Assembly: GCA_035551995.1 (NCBI GenBank)
Contig: DASZME010000012.1
Span: forward strand, 155,148-219,147
From: RYN-428 sp035551995
GTDB lineage: Bacteria; Planctomycetota; Phycisphaerae; Tepidisphaerales; Tepidisphaeraceae
Reading direction: 5' to 3'
DNA: 64,000 bases
Notes under the pieces: model-generated
What the model saw: only the letters and a program-made list of their open reading frames with translations
What the model was told of the DNA's origin: nothing
Database searches by the model: none
In this document: positions 42,049 through 51,108 of the stretch, piece after piece
How the letters are laid out: each line of letters begins with the position of its first letter
Numbering within the stretch: the first letter of the stretch is position 1
Program-made: the position numbers and the translations under genes

Positions 42049-43542
42049 ATGTTGCTTCACGATCTCATTCGCCAATTCGACCCGCGCGTTCCACTGGCGG
42101 GGATTCCCGACGTTGAGATTTCCGGCATATCGGAAGATTCTCGCCGCGTGACGGCGGGCAGCCTCTTCGTCGCACGAACGGGGACTCAAGCCGACGGGAC
42201 GAAATTCCTCGACGACGCTCGCAATCGCGGCGCGGCGGCGGCGATCGTGCAGACCCAATCGGATGCCTCGGCACTTCCGCAAATCGTGACGGCGGATACG
42301 GGGGCGGCAGCTTCCATTTTCGCCAACCTCTTTCGCGGTAACCCCGGCGCCACGGTCAAACCGCTGGCGGTCACGGGAACCAACGGAAAAACAACCACCG
42401 CTTATATCGTCCGTCATCTCCTGACCAACGCGAACATCCGATGCGGCATGATCGGCACGGTCGAAATCGACGACGGAAAAAACCGCCGCGAATCTGAAAT
42501 GACGACGCCGGCGGCGTGCGACGTCGCCGATCTGCTGGCGAACATGCGCGACAACGGCTGCCGGGCGTGCGTGATGGAAACCAGCAGCCACGCGCTGCAC
42601 CAGGGACGCGTGGCGGGGGTTTCATTTGTGGGGGCGGCGTTTACCAATCTCACCGGCGATCATCTGGATTATCATCTCACCGAAGAGAATTACGCCGCCG
42701 CAAAAGCCAGCCTTTTCGCCTCGCTCGATCCGCTGGCGACGGCGGCGATCAATATCGACGACAGATGGTCCGGCCGGATGATCGAAAATTGCGCGGCGCG
42801 GATCATCCGGTTCGGGATGGCCAAGGGGGCGGATTATCGAGCGAGCGACGTGAAGATATCGGCGTCGGGCACGCATTTCATTCTCGACACGCCTGACGGC
42901 TGCGCGGAAGTGTCGATGCAGCTTATCGGCCGCCACAATATCGAAAACGCGCTGGCGGCGGCGGCGATCGTGGGCGAATCGTTCGGGCTTTCGGTTCATC
43001 AGATCGCCGCCGGACTAAGGGATGCGCAAGGGGCGCCGGGACGATTGCAGGCGGTGCGGGCGGGGCAGCGTTTTGCCGTGCTGGTCGATTATGCCCACAC
43101 GGACGACGCGCTGCAGAATGTTCTGTCGGCCCTGCGCCCGCTGACGCGCGGCAAGCTGCGCGTTCTCTTTGGTTGCGGCGGCGATCGCGACCGCACCAAG
43201 CGACCGCGCATGGCGAAAATCGCCGAGAAGCTCGCCGATTTTATCTATGTGACCAGCGACAATCCCCGCACGGAAGATCCGCGGTCGATCATCGCGGAAA
43301 TCGCCGCGGGATTTTCGAGCGAGAGCGCGTCAAGAGTGGCGTTCGAGCTGGATCGGCGCGCGGCCATCGATCGAATTTTAAACGATGCCCGCGCCGACGA
43401 CGTGGTTCTCCTGGCGGGCAAAGGACATGAAAATTATCAGATCATCGGAACGGAAAAGAGACATTTCGACGACGTGGAAGAAGCGAGGCGTTTTTTGACG
43501 TCGGGCCGGGTCGCGCGCGGTGACCAGGTCCGCCGCGAGTAG
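42049..43542 (+). CDS. murE: UDP-MurNAc-tripeptide synthetase MurE
   Basis: 497 residues, Mur ligase in three domains. N-terminal ISGISEDSRRVTAGSLFVA, ATP loop VTGTNGKTTTAYI (about 106-118), METSSHALHQGRV, NLTGDHLDYH, DYAHTDDAL and the amino-acid pocket motif SDNPRTEDP. The DNPR form indicates addition of meso-diaminopimelate, so the peptidoglycan is DAP type. Cytoplasmic step of cell-wall precursor synthesis; followed 36 bases later by murF. Confidence 0.96.
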   Translation: MLLHDLIRQFDPRVPLAGIPDVEISGISEDSRRVTAGSLFVARTGTQADGTKFLDDARNRGAAAAIVQTQSDASALPQIVTADTGAAASIFANLFRGNPGATVKPLAVTGTNGKTTTAYIVRHLLTNANIRCGMIGTVEIDDGKNRRESEMTTPAACDVADLLANMRDNGCRACVMETSSHALHQGRVAGVSFVGAAFTNLTGDHLDYHLTEENYAAAKASLFASLDPLATAAINIDDRWSGRMIENCAARIIRFGMAKGADYRASDVKISASGTHFILDTPDGCAEVSMQLIGRHNIENALAAAAIVGESFGLSVHQIAAGLRDAQGAPGRLQAVRAGQRFAVLVDYAHTDDALQNVLSALRPLTRGKLRVLFGCGGDRDRTKRPRMAKIAEKLADFIYVTSDNPRTEDPRSIIAEIAAGFSSESASRVAFELDRRAAIDRILNDARADDVVLLAGKGHENYQIIGTEKRHFDDVEEARRFLTSGRVARGDQVRRE

Positions 43543-43578
43543 CGGGCGGTTGCGCCGAAGTCCCATTACGAAGATCCC

Positions 43579-44958
43579 ATGCTCAGTCTCACTCTCCGTC
43601 AGGTTCGGCAAGCGACGGGCGGCAAGCCGCTGACCGTTCTTTCGGACAACGCGCCGTTGATGACATCCGTCTGCATCGACACCCGTCATATGGAAAAATC
43701 GTCGCTGTTTGTCGCTATCGCCGGCGATCGATTCGACGGCCATCATTTTTTGAACCAGGCGTTCGAGGGCGGCGCGATCGCGGCGGTGGTGGATCATGCG
43801 CCGGTGAATCCGCCGAAGGATCTGGCGCTGATTCAGGTGGCCGACACGCGGATTGCGCTGGGCAAACTCGCGCGCCAGGTCCGTCGGGATTTTCGCGGCA
43901 AAGTGATCGCCGTCGCGGGAAGCAACGGAAAAACCAGCACCAAGCATTTGATCCACGCCGCTCTTGGCCGAAAGCTGAAAGGGACGATTTCGCCGAAGAG
44001 CTACAACAACGACATCGGCGTTCCGCTGGCCATTTTCCCCGCCAATCCGAACCATGATTATCTGGTGCTGGAGATGGGCACGAATCATCATGGCGAGATT
44101 AAGCCGCTCAGCGACATGGCCCAGCCGGACATCGCCGTCATCACCAATTGCGGCGCCGAGCATCTGGAGGGCCTGAGCGATCTGGCCGGCGTGCGGCGCG
44201 AAAACGCGCAGGTCATCAGCGGGCTGAATCCCAAAGGGTTACTGGTTGTCAACGGCGACGATCCGGAGCTGATCGCCGCCCTGAAAGATTGGCGCGGCCG
44301 TCGTATTACCTTCGGCTTCAAGGAGACCAACGATCTGTTTGCGACAAACGTCAGCTGCACGACAGCCGGCACGGAATTCAGTTTGAACGGGCGAAGCCAG
44401 CGCGTGTTCGTGCCGATGCTGGGCCGTCATTCCGCGTGCAACGCCCTAGCCGCCGTCGGCGTCGCGCGGGCGATGAAGTTATCGGAAGAGGCGATCGTCG
44501 ACTCGCTCGCTCGATCCGACGGCCCGGAGATGCGGCTTCAGCTTCAATCCTGCGCTCGCGTGACGATGCTCAACGACGCATACAACGCCAATCCGAATTC
44601 CATGCGGGCGGCGATCGAGACGCTGCTCGCGCTGGATTCAACAGGCCGTCGCGTGGCGATTCTCGGCGACATGCGCGAACTCGGAACGCAAGCCGATCAG
44701 TTTCATCGCGACGTGGGCGCACAGGTCGCCGCGAGCGGGAAAATCGACCTGCTGATTTGCGTGGGCGAGCATGCGAAACGGATTGCCGAATCGGCGATTC
44801 AAGCGGGGTTCGCGGCGGAGCGCGTTCGCGGATACGACAACTCCGCGACGGCGGCGGCGGGAACGCCGGACTTATTGCAAGAAGGCGATCTGATCTTGCT
44901 CAAAGCGTCGCGCGGCATTCAACTCGAGCTTGTGGCCGCGGCAATTAATAAAGGATGA
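43579..44958 (+). CDS. murF: UDP-MurNAc-tripeptide-D-Ala-D-Ala ligase MurF
   Basis: 459 residues. SVCIDTRHMEKSSLFVAIAG, ATP loop AVAGSNGKTSTKHL (about 112-125), SPKSYNNDIGVPL, LEMGTNHHGEI, NCGAEHLEG, NDAYNANPNSMRAAIETL. Adds the D-Ala-D-Ala made by Ddl (62886-63809) to the MurE product. The stop overlaps the start of mraY (ATGA). Confidence 0.96.
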   Translation: MLSLTLRQVRQATGGKPLTVLSDNAPLMTSVCIDTRHMEKSSLFVAIAGDRFDGHHFLNQAFEGGAIAAVVDHAPVNPPKDLALIQVADTRIALGKLARQVRRDFRGKVIAVAGSNGKTSTKHLIHAALGRKLKGTISPKSYNNDIGVPLAIFPANPNHDYLVLEMGTNHHGEIKPLSDMAQPDIAVITNCGAEHLEGLSDLAGVRRENAQVISGLNPKGLLVVNGDDPELIAALKDWRGRRITFGFKETNDLFATNVSCTTAGTEFSLNGRSQRVFVPMLGRHSACNALAAVGVARAMKLSEEAIVDSLARSDGPEMRLQLQSCARVTMLNDAYNANPNSMRAAIETLLALDSTGRRVAILGDMRELGTQADQFHRDVGAQVAASGKIDLLICVGEHAKRIAESAIQAGFAAERVRGYDNSATAAAGTPDLLQEGDLILLKASRGIQLELVAAAINKG

Positions 44959-46097
44959 GGATGCTCTATTTCCTCGCCAATCACTATAAGAACTGGCTCG
45001 ACGCGCATGGATTTGGCGCCATGCGCGTCTTTCGCGCCCGCTTCATTACGTTTCAAGCCACGCTGGCCATCGTCGCCAGTTTCTTTCTCTGCATCGTTTT
45101 TGGCCCGGCGGTGATCGCCTGGCTCACCCGGCTGAAAATCCGCGACCAACCGGACTTCGGCCAGCCCGAAATCAACAAACTGATGGCCGACAAAAAAGGC
45201 GTCCCCACGATGGGCGGCCTGCTCATCATCAGCTCGATCGCGGCGACTGTTTTACTGCTGGGAAACCTCGGCAATTTTTACGTGCAAATGGGCCTGCTCT
45301 GCCTCATCTGGCTCGGCGGCGTGGGCGCCGTGGACGACTGGCTCAAGCTCACCCGCAAGGCCGGCAATCGACAAGGTCTCACCAGCCTCGAAAAGCTCCT
45401 TTTCCAGATCGGACTGGGCGTACTGCTCGCCTACTTCACCTGGAACTACGGCAGCAACACCGAAAAATATCTCTACTTCCCCTTCTCCAAATCCCTCTCC
45501 CTGCAACTAAACCTCGGCTGTTTCATCGTGATCGCGACCGTCGTGATGACCGGCTCAAGCAACGCCGTCAACCTTACCGACGGCCTCGACGGCCTGGCGG
45601 CCGGTTGCATGGCGATCGTCAGCTTCACGTTTTGCGTGCTGTCGCTGATCATCGGCAACAGTCTGTGGGCGACGCGCCTGCTCCTCCCCTACGTTCAGGC
45701 GACCGATCAGATGGCCGTACTGTCCGGCGCCATGGCCGGGGCGTGCATCGGCTTTCTCTGGTTTAACTGCTACCCCGCCACCGTCTTCATGGGCGATACC
45801 GGCTCACTCGCCCTGGGCGGATTGATCGGTTACATCGCCATCGTCGTCCGCCAGGAGCTGCTCCTGTTTCTGATCGGCGGGATCTTTGTCGTCGAGGCGA
45901 TATCGGTGATCCTGCAGGTCGGGTATTTCAAGTTTTCGCGCTGGCGATTTGGCGCCGGCCGGCGGATTTTTCTGGTGGCGCCGCTGCACCATCATTTTCA
46001 GAAAAAAGGATGGTCCGAAACACAGGTCGTGGTTCGGTTCTGGCTGATCGGCGCAATGCTGGCGGCGATGGCGCTGGCGACGGTAAAGCTGCGATGA
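44955..46097 (+). CDS. mraY: Phospho-MurNAc-pentapeptide transferase MraY
   Basis: 380 residues with about ten membrane segments. Diagnostic cytoplasmic loops: KKGVPTMGGLLII, GAVDDWLKL, NAVNLTDGLDGLAAG (catalytic Asp), NCYPATVFMGDTGSLALGG and APLHHHFQKKGWSE. Transfers phospho-MurNAc-pentapeptide to undecaprenyl phosphate, giving lipid I at the inner membrane. Translationally coupled to murF. Confidence 0.97.
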   Translation: MRMLYFLANHYKNWLDAHGFGAMRVFRARFITFQATLAIVASFFLCIVFGPAVIAWLTRLKIRDQPDFGQPEINKLMADKKGVPTMGGLLIISSIAATVLLLGNLGNFYVQMGLLCLIWLGGVGAVDDWLKLTRKAGNRQGLTSLEKLLFQIGLGVLLAYFTWNYGSNTEKYLYFPFSKSLSLQLNLGCFIVIATVVMTGSSNAVNLTDGLDGLAAGCMAIVSFTFCVLSLIIGNSLWATRLLLPYVQATDQMAVLSGAMAGACIGFLWFNCYPATVFMGDTGSLALGGLIGYIAIVVRQELLLFLIGGIFVVEAISVILQVGYFKFSRWRFGAGRRIFLVAPLHHHFQKKGWSETQVVVRFWLIGAMLAAMALATVKLR

Positions 46098-46326
46098 CGG
46101 CGGATCGAAATCCGAAGCTCGAAATCCAAAAAGACGAACGGATCGAATGACGAAAAAGCCAGCCGCCACCCCGCAGCTGTCTTGGCACGTTCGGTTCGGT
46201 TTTTGGATTTGAGCCGTTGGATTCGGTTCGGGATTTCAGATTCCAGATTTCAAATCTCGTTTTCGCCCTCCACCGGCGTTCACAACGAATTTACTTTCAC
46301 GCGTTCCTGCCTAAGCTTGTCTGGGC

Positions 46327-46896
46327 ATGCTGATTCTGATCGACAACTACGACTCCTTCACCTACAACCTCGTTCAAAAACTGGGCGAGGTCGATCCGTC
46401 TCAAAAAATCGAGGTCTTTCGTAACGACAAGGTCACCATTGACCAGATCGAAGTACTCAAGCCGACGCACATTGTCATCTCCCCCGGCCCCTGCACGCCT
46501 CGGGAAGGGGGCATCAGCAATGACGTCATTCGGCATTTCGGTCCGAAACTGCCGGTGCTTGGCGTGTGTCTCGGCCACCAGTGCATCGGGTTCACCGCCG
46601 GGGCGGACGTGATTCGGGCCGCTCGGTTGATGCACGGCAAAACCGATCAAATCCACCACGATGGCCGCACCATCTATGCCGGCATGCCCAATCCCTTCAC
46701 CGCCACGCGCTACCACAGTCTGATCATTCGCAACGGGACGCTTCCGGCCGAATACGAAATCAGCGCATGGACCGACCACGACGAAATCATGGGCGTCCGT
46801 CATAAAACCTGGCCGTTGGAAGGCGTTCAATATCACCCGGAAAGTTTTCTGACCGAGCAGGGGGAAAAACTGCTGGCGAATTTTCTGAAGAAATGA
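46327..46896 (+). CDS. Glutamine amidotransferase of anthranilate/aminodeoxychorismate synthase
   Basis: 189 residues, class I glutaminase. ILIDNYDSFTYNLVQKLGEV, ISPGPCTPREGG (oxyanion), nucleophile Cys in GVCLGHQCIG (about residue 79), RYHSLIIRNG, and His/Glu of the triad in GVQYHPESFLT. TrpG and PabA are indistinguishable by sequence and often one protein serves both tryptophan and folate. No trpE or pabB is adjacent; folE lies 4 kb away. Confidence 0.93.
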   Translation: MLILIDNYDSFTYNLVQKLGEVDPSQKIEVFRNDKVTIDQIEVLKPTHIVISPGPCTPREGGISNDVIRHFGPKLPVLGVCLGHQCIGFTAGADVIRAARLMHGKTDQIHHDGRTIYAGMPNPFTATRYHSLIIRNGTLPAEYEISAWTDHDEIMGVRHKTWPLEGVQYHPESFLTEQGEKLLANFLKK

Positions 46897-47377
46897 TGAC
46901 CATTCCCTCGGCGCGGGCGATCCGGAATGCCGCCGACCTGGGGGCATTTTTCGCTCTGGCATAGCGCGTTCGTCCCGGAACACGCCCCGCAAGCGGAACC
47001 GCTAAACGCAATACGGTTCACTTAGAGCAGTTGTCAGGTTGGTCGCGCGTTTCTGCGTTTAGCGGCCCCGCTTGCGGGGCGTTTTTCGCGACGCAAGGTC
47101 GCTTCGCCAACATGAGAAATGCTCTAAGACGAATGGGTACGAACGCCGAGACTCCGAGAAGAAAAACAGAATGAGAGAATCTGGAATGGGTATCATCGAA
47201 GACCAGTGAGATTCGTTCCTCTTCTCCTCTTATCTCGGCGACTCGCCGTCTCGGCGTTCGACTCAAATTCTCTACGCGTAAGCCCCGATGACGCGCGAAA
47301 CTCATTTCCATCGTATTGCCGAATATCGAGCGTGAAACATTGTTTTCCGTGCCGACTCATCGGACAATCCACGCCCC
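46897..47377. repeat. Family A element with 22-bp terminal inverted repeats
   Basis: 481 bases without a gene. 47021-47128 is a complete element: CTTAGAGCAGTTGTCAGG start (22-bp end 47021-47042), core GCGTTTAGCGGCCCCGCTTG/CGGGGCGT, and end CATGAGAAATGCTCTAAG (47107-47128), the ends matching in inverted orientation at about 19 of 22 positions. 46957-47020 is half of a second, oppositely oriented copy. 47129-47377 holds the MFS promoter region; nothing else recognised. Confidence 0.8.
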
Positions 47378-48736
47378 ATGTCATCTCTTATCACAGCCCG
47401 TCCACCCGAAGCCCAGCGGCTTGGCGATATCACGCCGCAGCAATGGCGATCCGGGATCGCCGCCTGGCTTGGGTGGTTCTTCGACGGCTTGGACATGCAC
47501 CTCTATACGCTGGTAGCCGCGCCATTTGTCATGAGCTTGCTGCATGCGACCAGCATGGCCGATCCGGAAGTGAAGGCGAAAAGCTCGTGGATTCAAGCCG
47601 CGTTTCTGGTCGGATGGGCGCTGGGCGGCGGATTTTTCGGGCGCGTCGGCGATCGGTTGGGACGAAGCCGGGCCCTGGGATTGACGATCCTGACCTATGC
47701 CGCCTTCACCGGATTATCGTTTTTCGCTCAGACGTGGTGGCAGCTGATGATCTTCCGCTTCATGGCGGCGCTGGGCATCGGCGGGGAATGGGCGGTCGGA
47801 TCGGCGCTGCTGGCCGAAACGTGGCCATCCAAATGGCGGCCGTGGGCGGCCGCCTGTTTGCAGACCGCCGTGAACGTGGGCGTGCTGCTCGCGTGCGTCG
47901 TCGTGTATGTGTTGGCGGCCCATCTTCGGGCGGTATTTCTCGTCGGAATTCTGCCGGCGTTGATCGTCTACTGGATCCGAAAATCGGTGCCCGAGCCGGC
48001 CGAGTGGTTGGCGGCGCAGCGGGCAACCGCCGCGCCCGGGTTTGCTATCCTGAGCAACGACGCGTCGATCGCCGCCGACGATTCGCCGGAACCCGATCAG
48101 CCGTCGATGATCGATTTATTCCGCGGACCGATCCTGAGCGTCACAGTGCGGGTGGTGATCGTCTGCGCCTGCTCGCTGACGGCGTGGTGGGCTTTCATGT
48201 TCTGGATCAATCAGCATGTGATGAATCTGCCGGACATCGCGACCTGGTCGGATACCGAGCGCAAACAACTGGCGAGCGAGGCGTTTTTTCTGCTGATCGG
48301 GGCGTCGATCGCGGGCAATTTTTTTGCCGCCGTCCTCGCCAAGGCGTTCGGATATCGGCGGGCGATCGCGATGCTGTGCCTGGGATTTTTTGGTGCGATG
48401 GTCGGGACATTTTGTACGCCGCGCGGACATGTTTCGCTGCTGATGTGGATGCCGTGGGTGGGATTTTTCTCGGGGATGTTCGGGTTGTTCACGATGTATC
48501 TTCCGCCGTTGTTTCCGACGCTGCTGCGGACGACGGGCGCGGGATTTTGCTACAACATCGGCCGACTGGCCGCGGCGTTCGGAACGATCTTCTTCGGCCT
48601 CTTCGCCAGGGTCGGAGACTTCCGACTCACGCTTCTTTGCAACAGCTTGTTGCTTATTCCGGCGATGATCGTGGCGATGACGCTGCCGGACCTTGACGAT
48701 TCGACGAACTCGACGGCGCAGGCGTTCTCGCGTTGA
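47378..48736 (+). CDS. MFS transporter
   Basis: 452 residues, 12 predicted membrane segments. LGWFFDGLDMHLYTLVAAPFV with the DGxD motif of TM1, GRVGDRLGRSRALGL (the conserved loop 2-3 motif), FRFMAALGIGGEWAVGSALLAE (TM4) and PALIVYWIRKSVPEPAEW. This pattern is close to the sialic-acid/aromatic-acid-type symporter subfamilies. The substrate cannot be named. Its 3' end overlaps the convergent hydrolase gene by 83 bases. Confidence 0.9.
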   Translation: MSSLITARPPEAQRLGDITPQQWRSGIAAWLGWFFDGLDMHLYTLVAAPFVMSLLHATSMADPEVKAKSSWIQAAFLVGWALGGGFFGRVGDRLGRSRALGLTILTYAAFTGLSFFAQTWWQLMIFRFMAALGIGGEWAVGSALLAETWPSKWRPWAAACLQTAVNVGVLLACVVVYVLAAHLRAVFLVGILPALIVYWIRKSVPEPAEWLAAQRATAAPGFAILSNDASIAADDSPEPDQPSMIDLFRGPILSVTVRVVIVCACSLTAWWAFMFWINQHVMNLPDIATWSDTERKQLASEAFFLLIGASIAGNFFAAVLAKAFGYRRAIAMLCLGFFGAMVGTFCTPRGHVSLLMWMPWVGFFSGMFGLFTMYLPPLFPTLLRTTGAGFCYNIGRLAAAFGTIFFGLFARVGDFRLTLLCNSLLLIPAMIVAMTLPDLDDSTNSTAQAFSR

Positions 48737-49580
48737 TCCATCGCAGCACGTCGGCGTACACAACCTCCCGCGATCGCTCGCGGAAGAGTTCGTGGGCGCA
48801 GGTCGGGTAGACATAGTGCGATTTATCCGCTGACCCGGCACGCTCGAAAAAATTCGCCAGCGTCAGCGGGTCGGCGACCACATCGTCGGCGCCAATCAAG
48901 CACAATAAAGGCAGCGTAAACGCCGGCGCGTCGTCGATCGACCGGGCCTGCATCGCAAGCGTCGTAAAATACCATCGCGGCGTGGCGATGCGGTTCATCA
49001 GCGGATCGAGGAGGTCTTGCTCGCGCATCGATTCGTCACGGGTTAACCACTGCGGTCGCAGTCCCGTCGGCACGCGCAAGTGCGGCATGAACCGATTGGC
49101 GACGGTCCCGACAAATCGTTTATACCACGGCGTTACCACTCGCGTGCCGAGGTAGGGAGACGCCAGAATGCAGCCGCGAACGCCCCGCTTCTGAAAGATC
49201 TCCGTCTCGCCGGCGATGGCGACGATCAATCCGCCGTGGCTGTGACCCAGGACGAAAAGCGGCGAGTGGGCGGCGTCGGATTCCCCCCGATCGCGATCGA
49301 CAAACGCCTGAAGATCGTCCAGGTATTCGTCCCACCGCACGACAAATCCGCGCCGCCCCGGCGATCGTCCGTGCCCGCGCAGATCGATCGCCTCGCTGGC
49401 GATTCCGCGCGCCGCCAGCCAGCGCATGAACTGCGAATATCTGCCCCCGTGCTCGCCGTATCCGTGAACGATCAGCAGCCGGGCCCGCGCCGGCCCGACC
49501 GGCGCCAGCGCGACGCAATGCAATCGCCCGGCCGGCGATTGAACCTGCGATTCCAGGATCGGCAATGGCTCGTCGGACAT
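48654..49580 (-). CDS. Alpha/beta hydrolase, monoacylglycerol-lipase-like
   Basis: 308 residues. LIVHGYGEHGGRYSQFMRWLA (oxyanion HGYGEH), DLRGHGRSPGRRGFVVRWDEYLDD, nucleophile elbow GHSHGG (about residue 115), acid GADDVVADP and His in YPTCAHELFRER. This is the serine-aminopeptidase S33/monoacylglycerol lipase type. No signal peptide. ATG 49580 is 9 bases after the end of the TPR-YggX gene, so the two form an operon. Confidence 0.88.
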   Translation of the reverse strand: MSDEPLPILESQVQSPAGRLHCVALAPVGPARARLLIVHGYGEHGGRYSQFMRWLAARGIASEAIDLRGHGRSPGRRGFVVRWDEYLDDLQAFVDRDRGESDAAHSPLFVLGHSHGGLIVAIAGETEIFQKRGVRGCILASPYLGTRVVTPWYKRFVGTVANRFMPHLRVPTGLRPQWLTRDESMREQDLLDPLMNRIATPRWYFTTLAMQARSIDDAPAFTLPLLCLIGADDVVADPLTLANFFERAGSADKSHYVYPTCAHELFRERSREVVYADVLRWINARTPAPSSSSNRQGPAASSPRSSPE

Positions 49581-49589
49581 CGACGAAAC

Positions 49590-50186
49590 TCAACGAAGCG
49601 TAAGGAATTCCAACATATGCTGGTCATACACCTTTTGCGCCTGCGGATCGTTCATCGGCAAGCGCAGCTCGTTAATGACCTTGGTGCCCATGCCGATCCA
49701 TTCACGGAAGCAGGCGGCGCAGATTTTCTCGTAGATCTCCTGGCCTACCGGATTGCGGAAGGGAGGCGATGACATCCGCTTGGCGACGATGCCGCAGCGC
49801 TGGCAGAGCACTTCTCCCTCGCCGACGGCTTGAGCCGAAATGGCCTGCTTAAACTCTGGCACGGGCGCGCCCAGTTCCTTGAGCATCTTGGTCATCTCGT
49901 TCCGCGGCATCACCTCCCGCCGCTCGTCGGCTCGCCTGGCGCCTTCGGTGAGAATCCGGATGGCTTCGTCCTTGCCGTCAAGGTTCAAAAGCGCCGCGCC
50001 AAGAAGCTGATACGCCTTGCTGATGTTCGGATTCAGTTCCAGACACGTGCGAAGACTCGTCGCGGCGGCTTCATATTGTTTGTCGTCGAGCAACGCCCTG
50101 CCCAGCGAAAAATGGCCCAACTCGTTCTTGGGGTCATCACTGGCCATTTTCCTGAACTGTTCGATCCGGCTTGCGGTATCCGCCAT
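49590..50186 (-). CDS. TPR domain fused to a YggX-like Fe(II)-trafficking domain
   Basis: 198 residues. Residues ~10-85 are two TPR units (ELGHFSLGRALLDDKQYEAAATS, KAYQLLGAALLNLDGKDEAIRIL). Residues ~125-198 match YggX: CQRCGIVAKRMSSPPFRNPVG, IYEKICAACFREWIGMGTKVI, NELRLPMNDPQAQKVYDQHM, EFL. YggX protects Fe-S enzymes during oxidative stress. The extra cysteines (C-x2-C near 127, C-x2-C near 157) are unlike E. coli YggX and may bind metal. Co-directional with the hydrolase gene. Confidence 0.85.
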   Translation of the reverse strand: MADTASRIEQFRKMASDDPKNELGHFSLGRALLDDKQYEAAATSLRTCLELNPNISKAYQLLGAALLNLDGKDEAIRILTEGARRADERREVMPRNEMTKMLKELGAPVPEFKQAISAQAVGEGEVLCQRCGIVAKRMSSPPFRNPVGQEIYEKICAACFREWIGMGTKVINELRLPMNDPQAQKVYDQHMLEFLTLR

Positions 50187-50841
50187 TGTGTCTCCTGTGG
50201 GTAGTTGTCAGTTGTTAGTCGTTAGTTGCCAGTGAAGAAAAGTCCACCCGCAACGCGGTGCGTTTGATTTTCCTGCTGACACCCGGCAACTAACAACTGG
50301 CGACTCATTCCGTTGTCCTGTGGGTAGTTGCCATTGTTAGTCGTTAATTGCCAGTGAAGAGAAGTCCACCGGCAATGCGGTGCGTTTGATTTTCCTGCTG
50401 GCAACTGGCAACTAACAACTGGCAACTTCTTCCGTTGGGTTCATTATAGACCATCGCGGCCCGGCCGTCTCTTGGCACGTCCACCTGCCCAATCATTGAG
50501 ATCCGGCGACGCCCGGCGGAGCAACGCCCGGGCGCGGGGTCGTCAAAGGAATCGGGCGCGGCGATACCTCGCGCGGGCGTGAAGAAAAACGTCTCAACTG
50601 CGGTTTCGGTCCCACCGATTGCGGACGCGATACCTCGCGCGGGCGTGAAGAAAAACGTGCCGCCGGGTCGAAAGGCACGGCGATAGTTCGGCATGTGCGG
50701 CATAACTATTGGAACGATACGGCTGAGTCGAGAGAGGGTCCGCAGGGGTACAACGCCCGCGCGAATCCCGACTCCCCGGCGGCAAATGACCTTGTCGCGC
50801 CTTTGGGATATGATGAAGTCGGAATGATTTACGGAGATCGT
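50187..50841. repeat. Repeat-rich intergenic region (family D tandem and a 32-bp direct repeat)
   Basis: 655 bases without a gene. 50200-50428 holds two consecutive family D units: GTTGTCAGTTGTTAGTCGTT ... CAACTAACAACTGG, each enclosing the same GTCCACC.GCAA.GCGGTGCG segment. 50561-50592 and 50627-50658 are identical 32-bp direct repeats (GCGATACCTCGCGCGGGCGT...). The rest shows no gene. Confidence 0.8.
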
Positions 50842-51108
50842 ATGCCGATTCACGATTGGCGCCTGGTTGAACCTGGAATTTTTCACAACTTCCATCAAGC
50901 GTGGATTACGACCTTAACCATGGCCCTCAATGCAGGATTGTTGCCACCCAAATATTACGCCCTGGCCGAGCAAATCGCGGGAAGAACAGTTCCCGACGTC
51001 ATCGCGCTCGAGAGCGCCGGGGATGAGACCTCGTCCTCGGAATCGGAATCCCCAGGGGGCGGCGTGGCACGACTGAGCCGATCAACCGATTCTCGGCCGA
51101 TCTTTTGA
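50842..51108 (+). pseudogene. DUF4058 protein, truncated to its N-terminus
   Basis: 88 residues. MPIHDWRLVEPGIFHNFHQAW, ALNAGLLPPKYYALAEQIAG and PDVIALES match the start of DUF4058, which normally runs past 230 residues. Here the similarity ends near residue 60 and a Ser/Glu-rich tail runs antisense into the end of folE. GGAG before the ATG is intact. It is best seen as a remnant, though a short expressed protein cannot be excluded. Confidence 0.7.

Noticed and set aside
47206..48696. Open plus-strand frame of 496 codons
   Set aside because: Overlaps the MFS transporter in another frame; Arg/Gly-rich.
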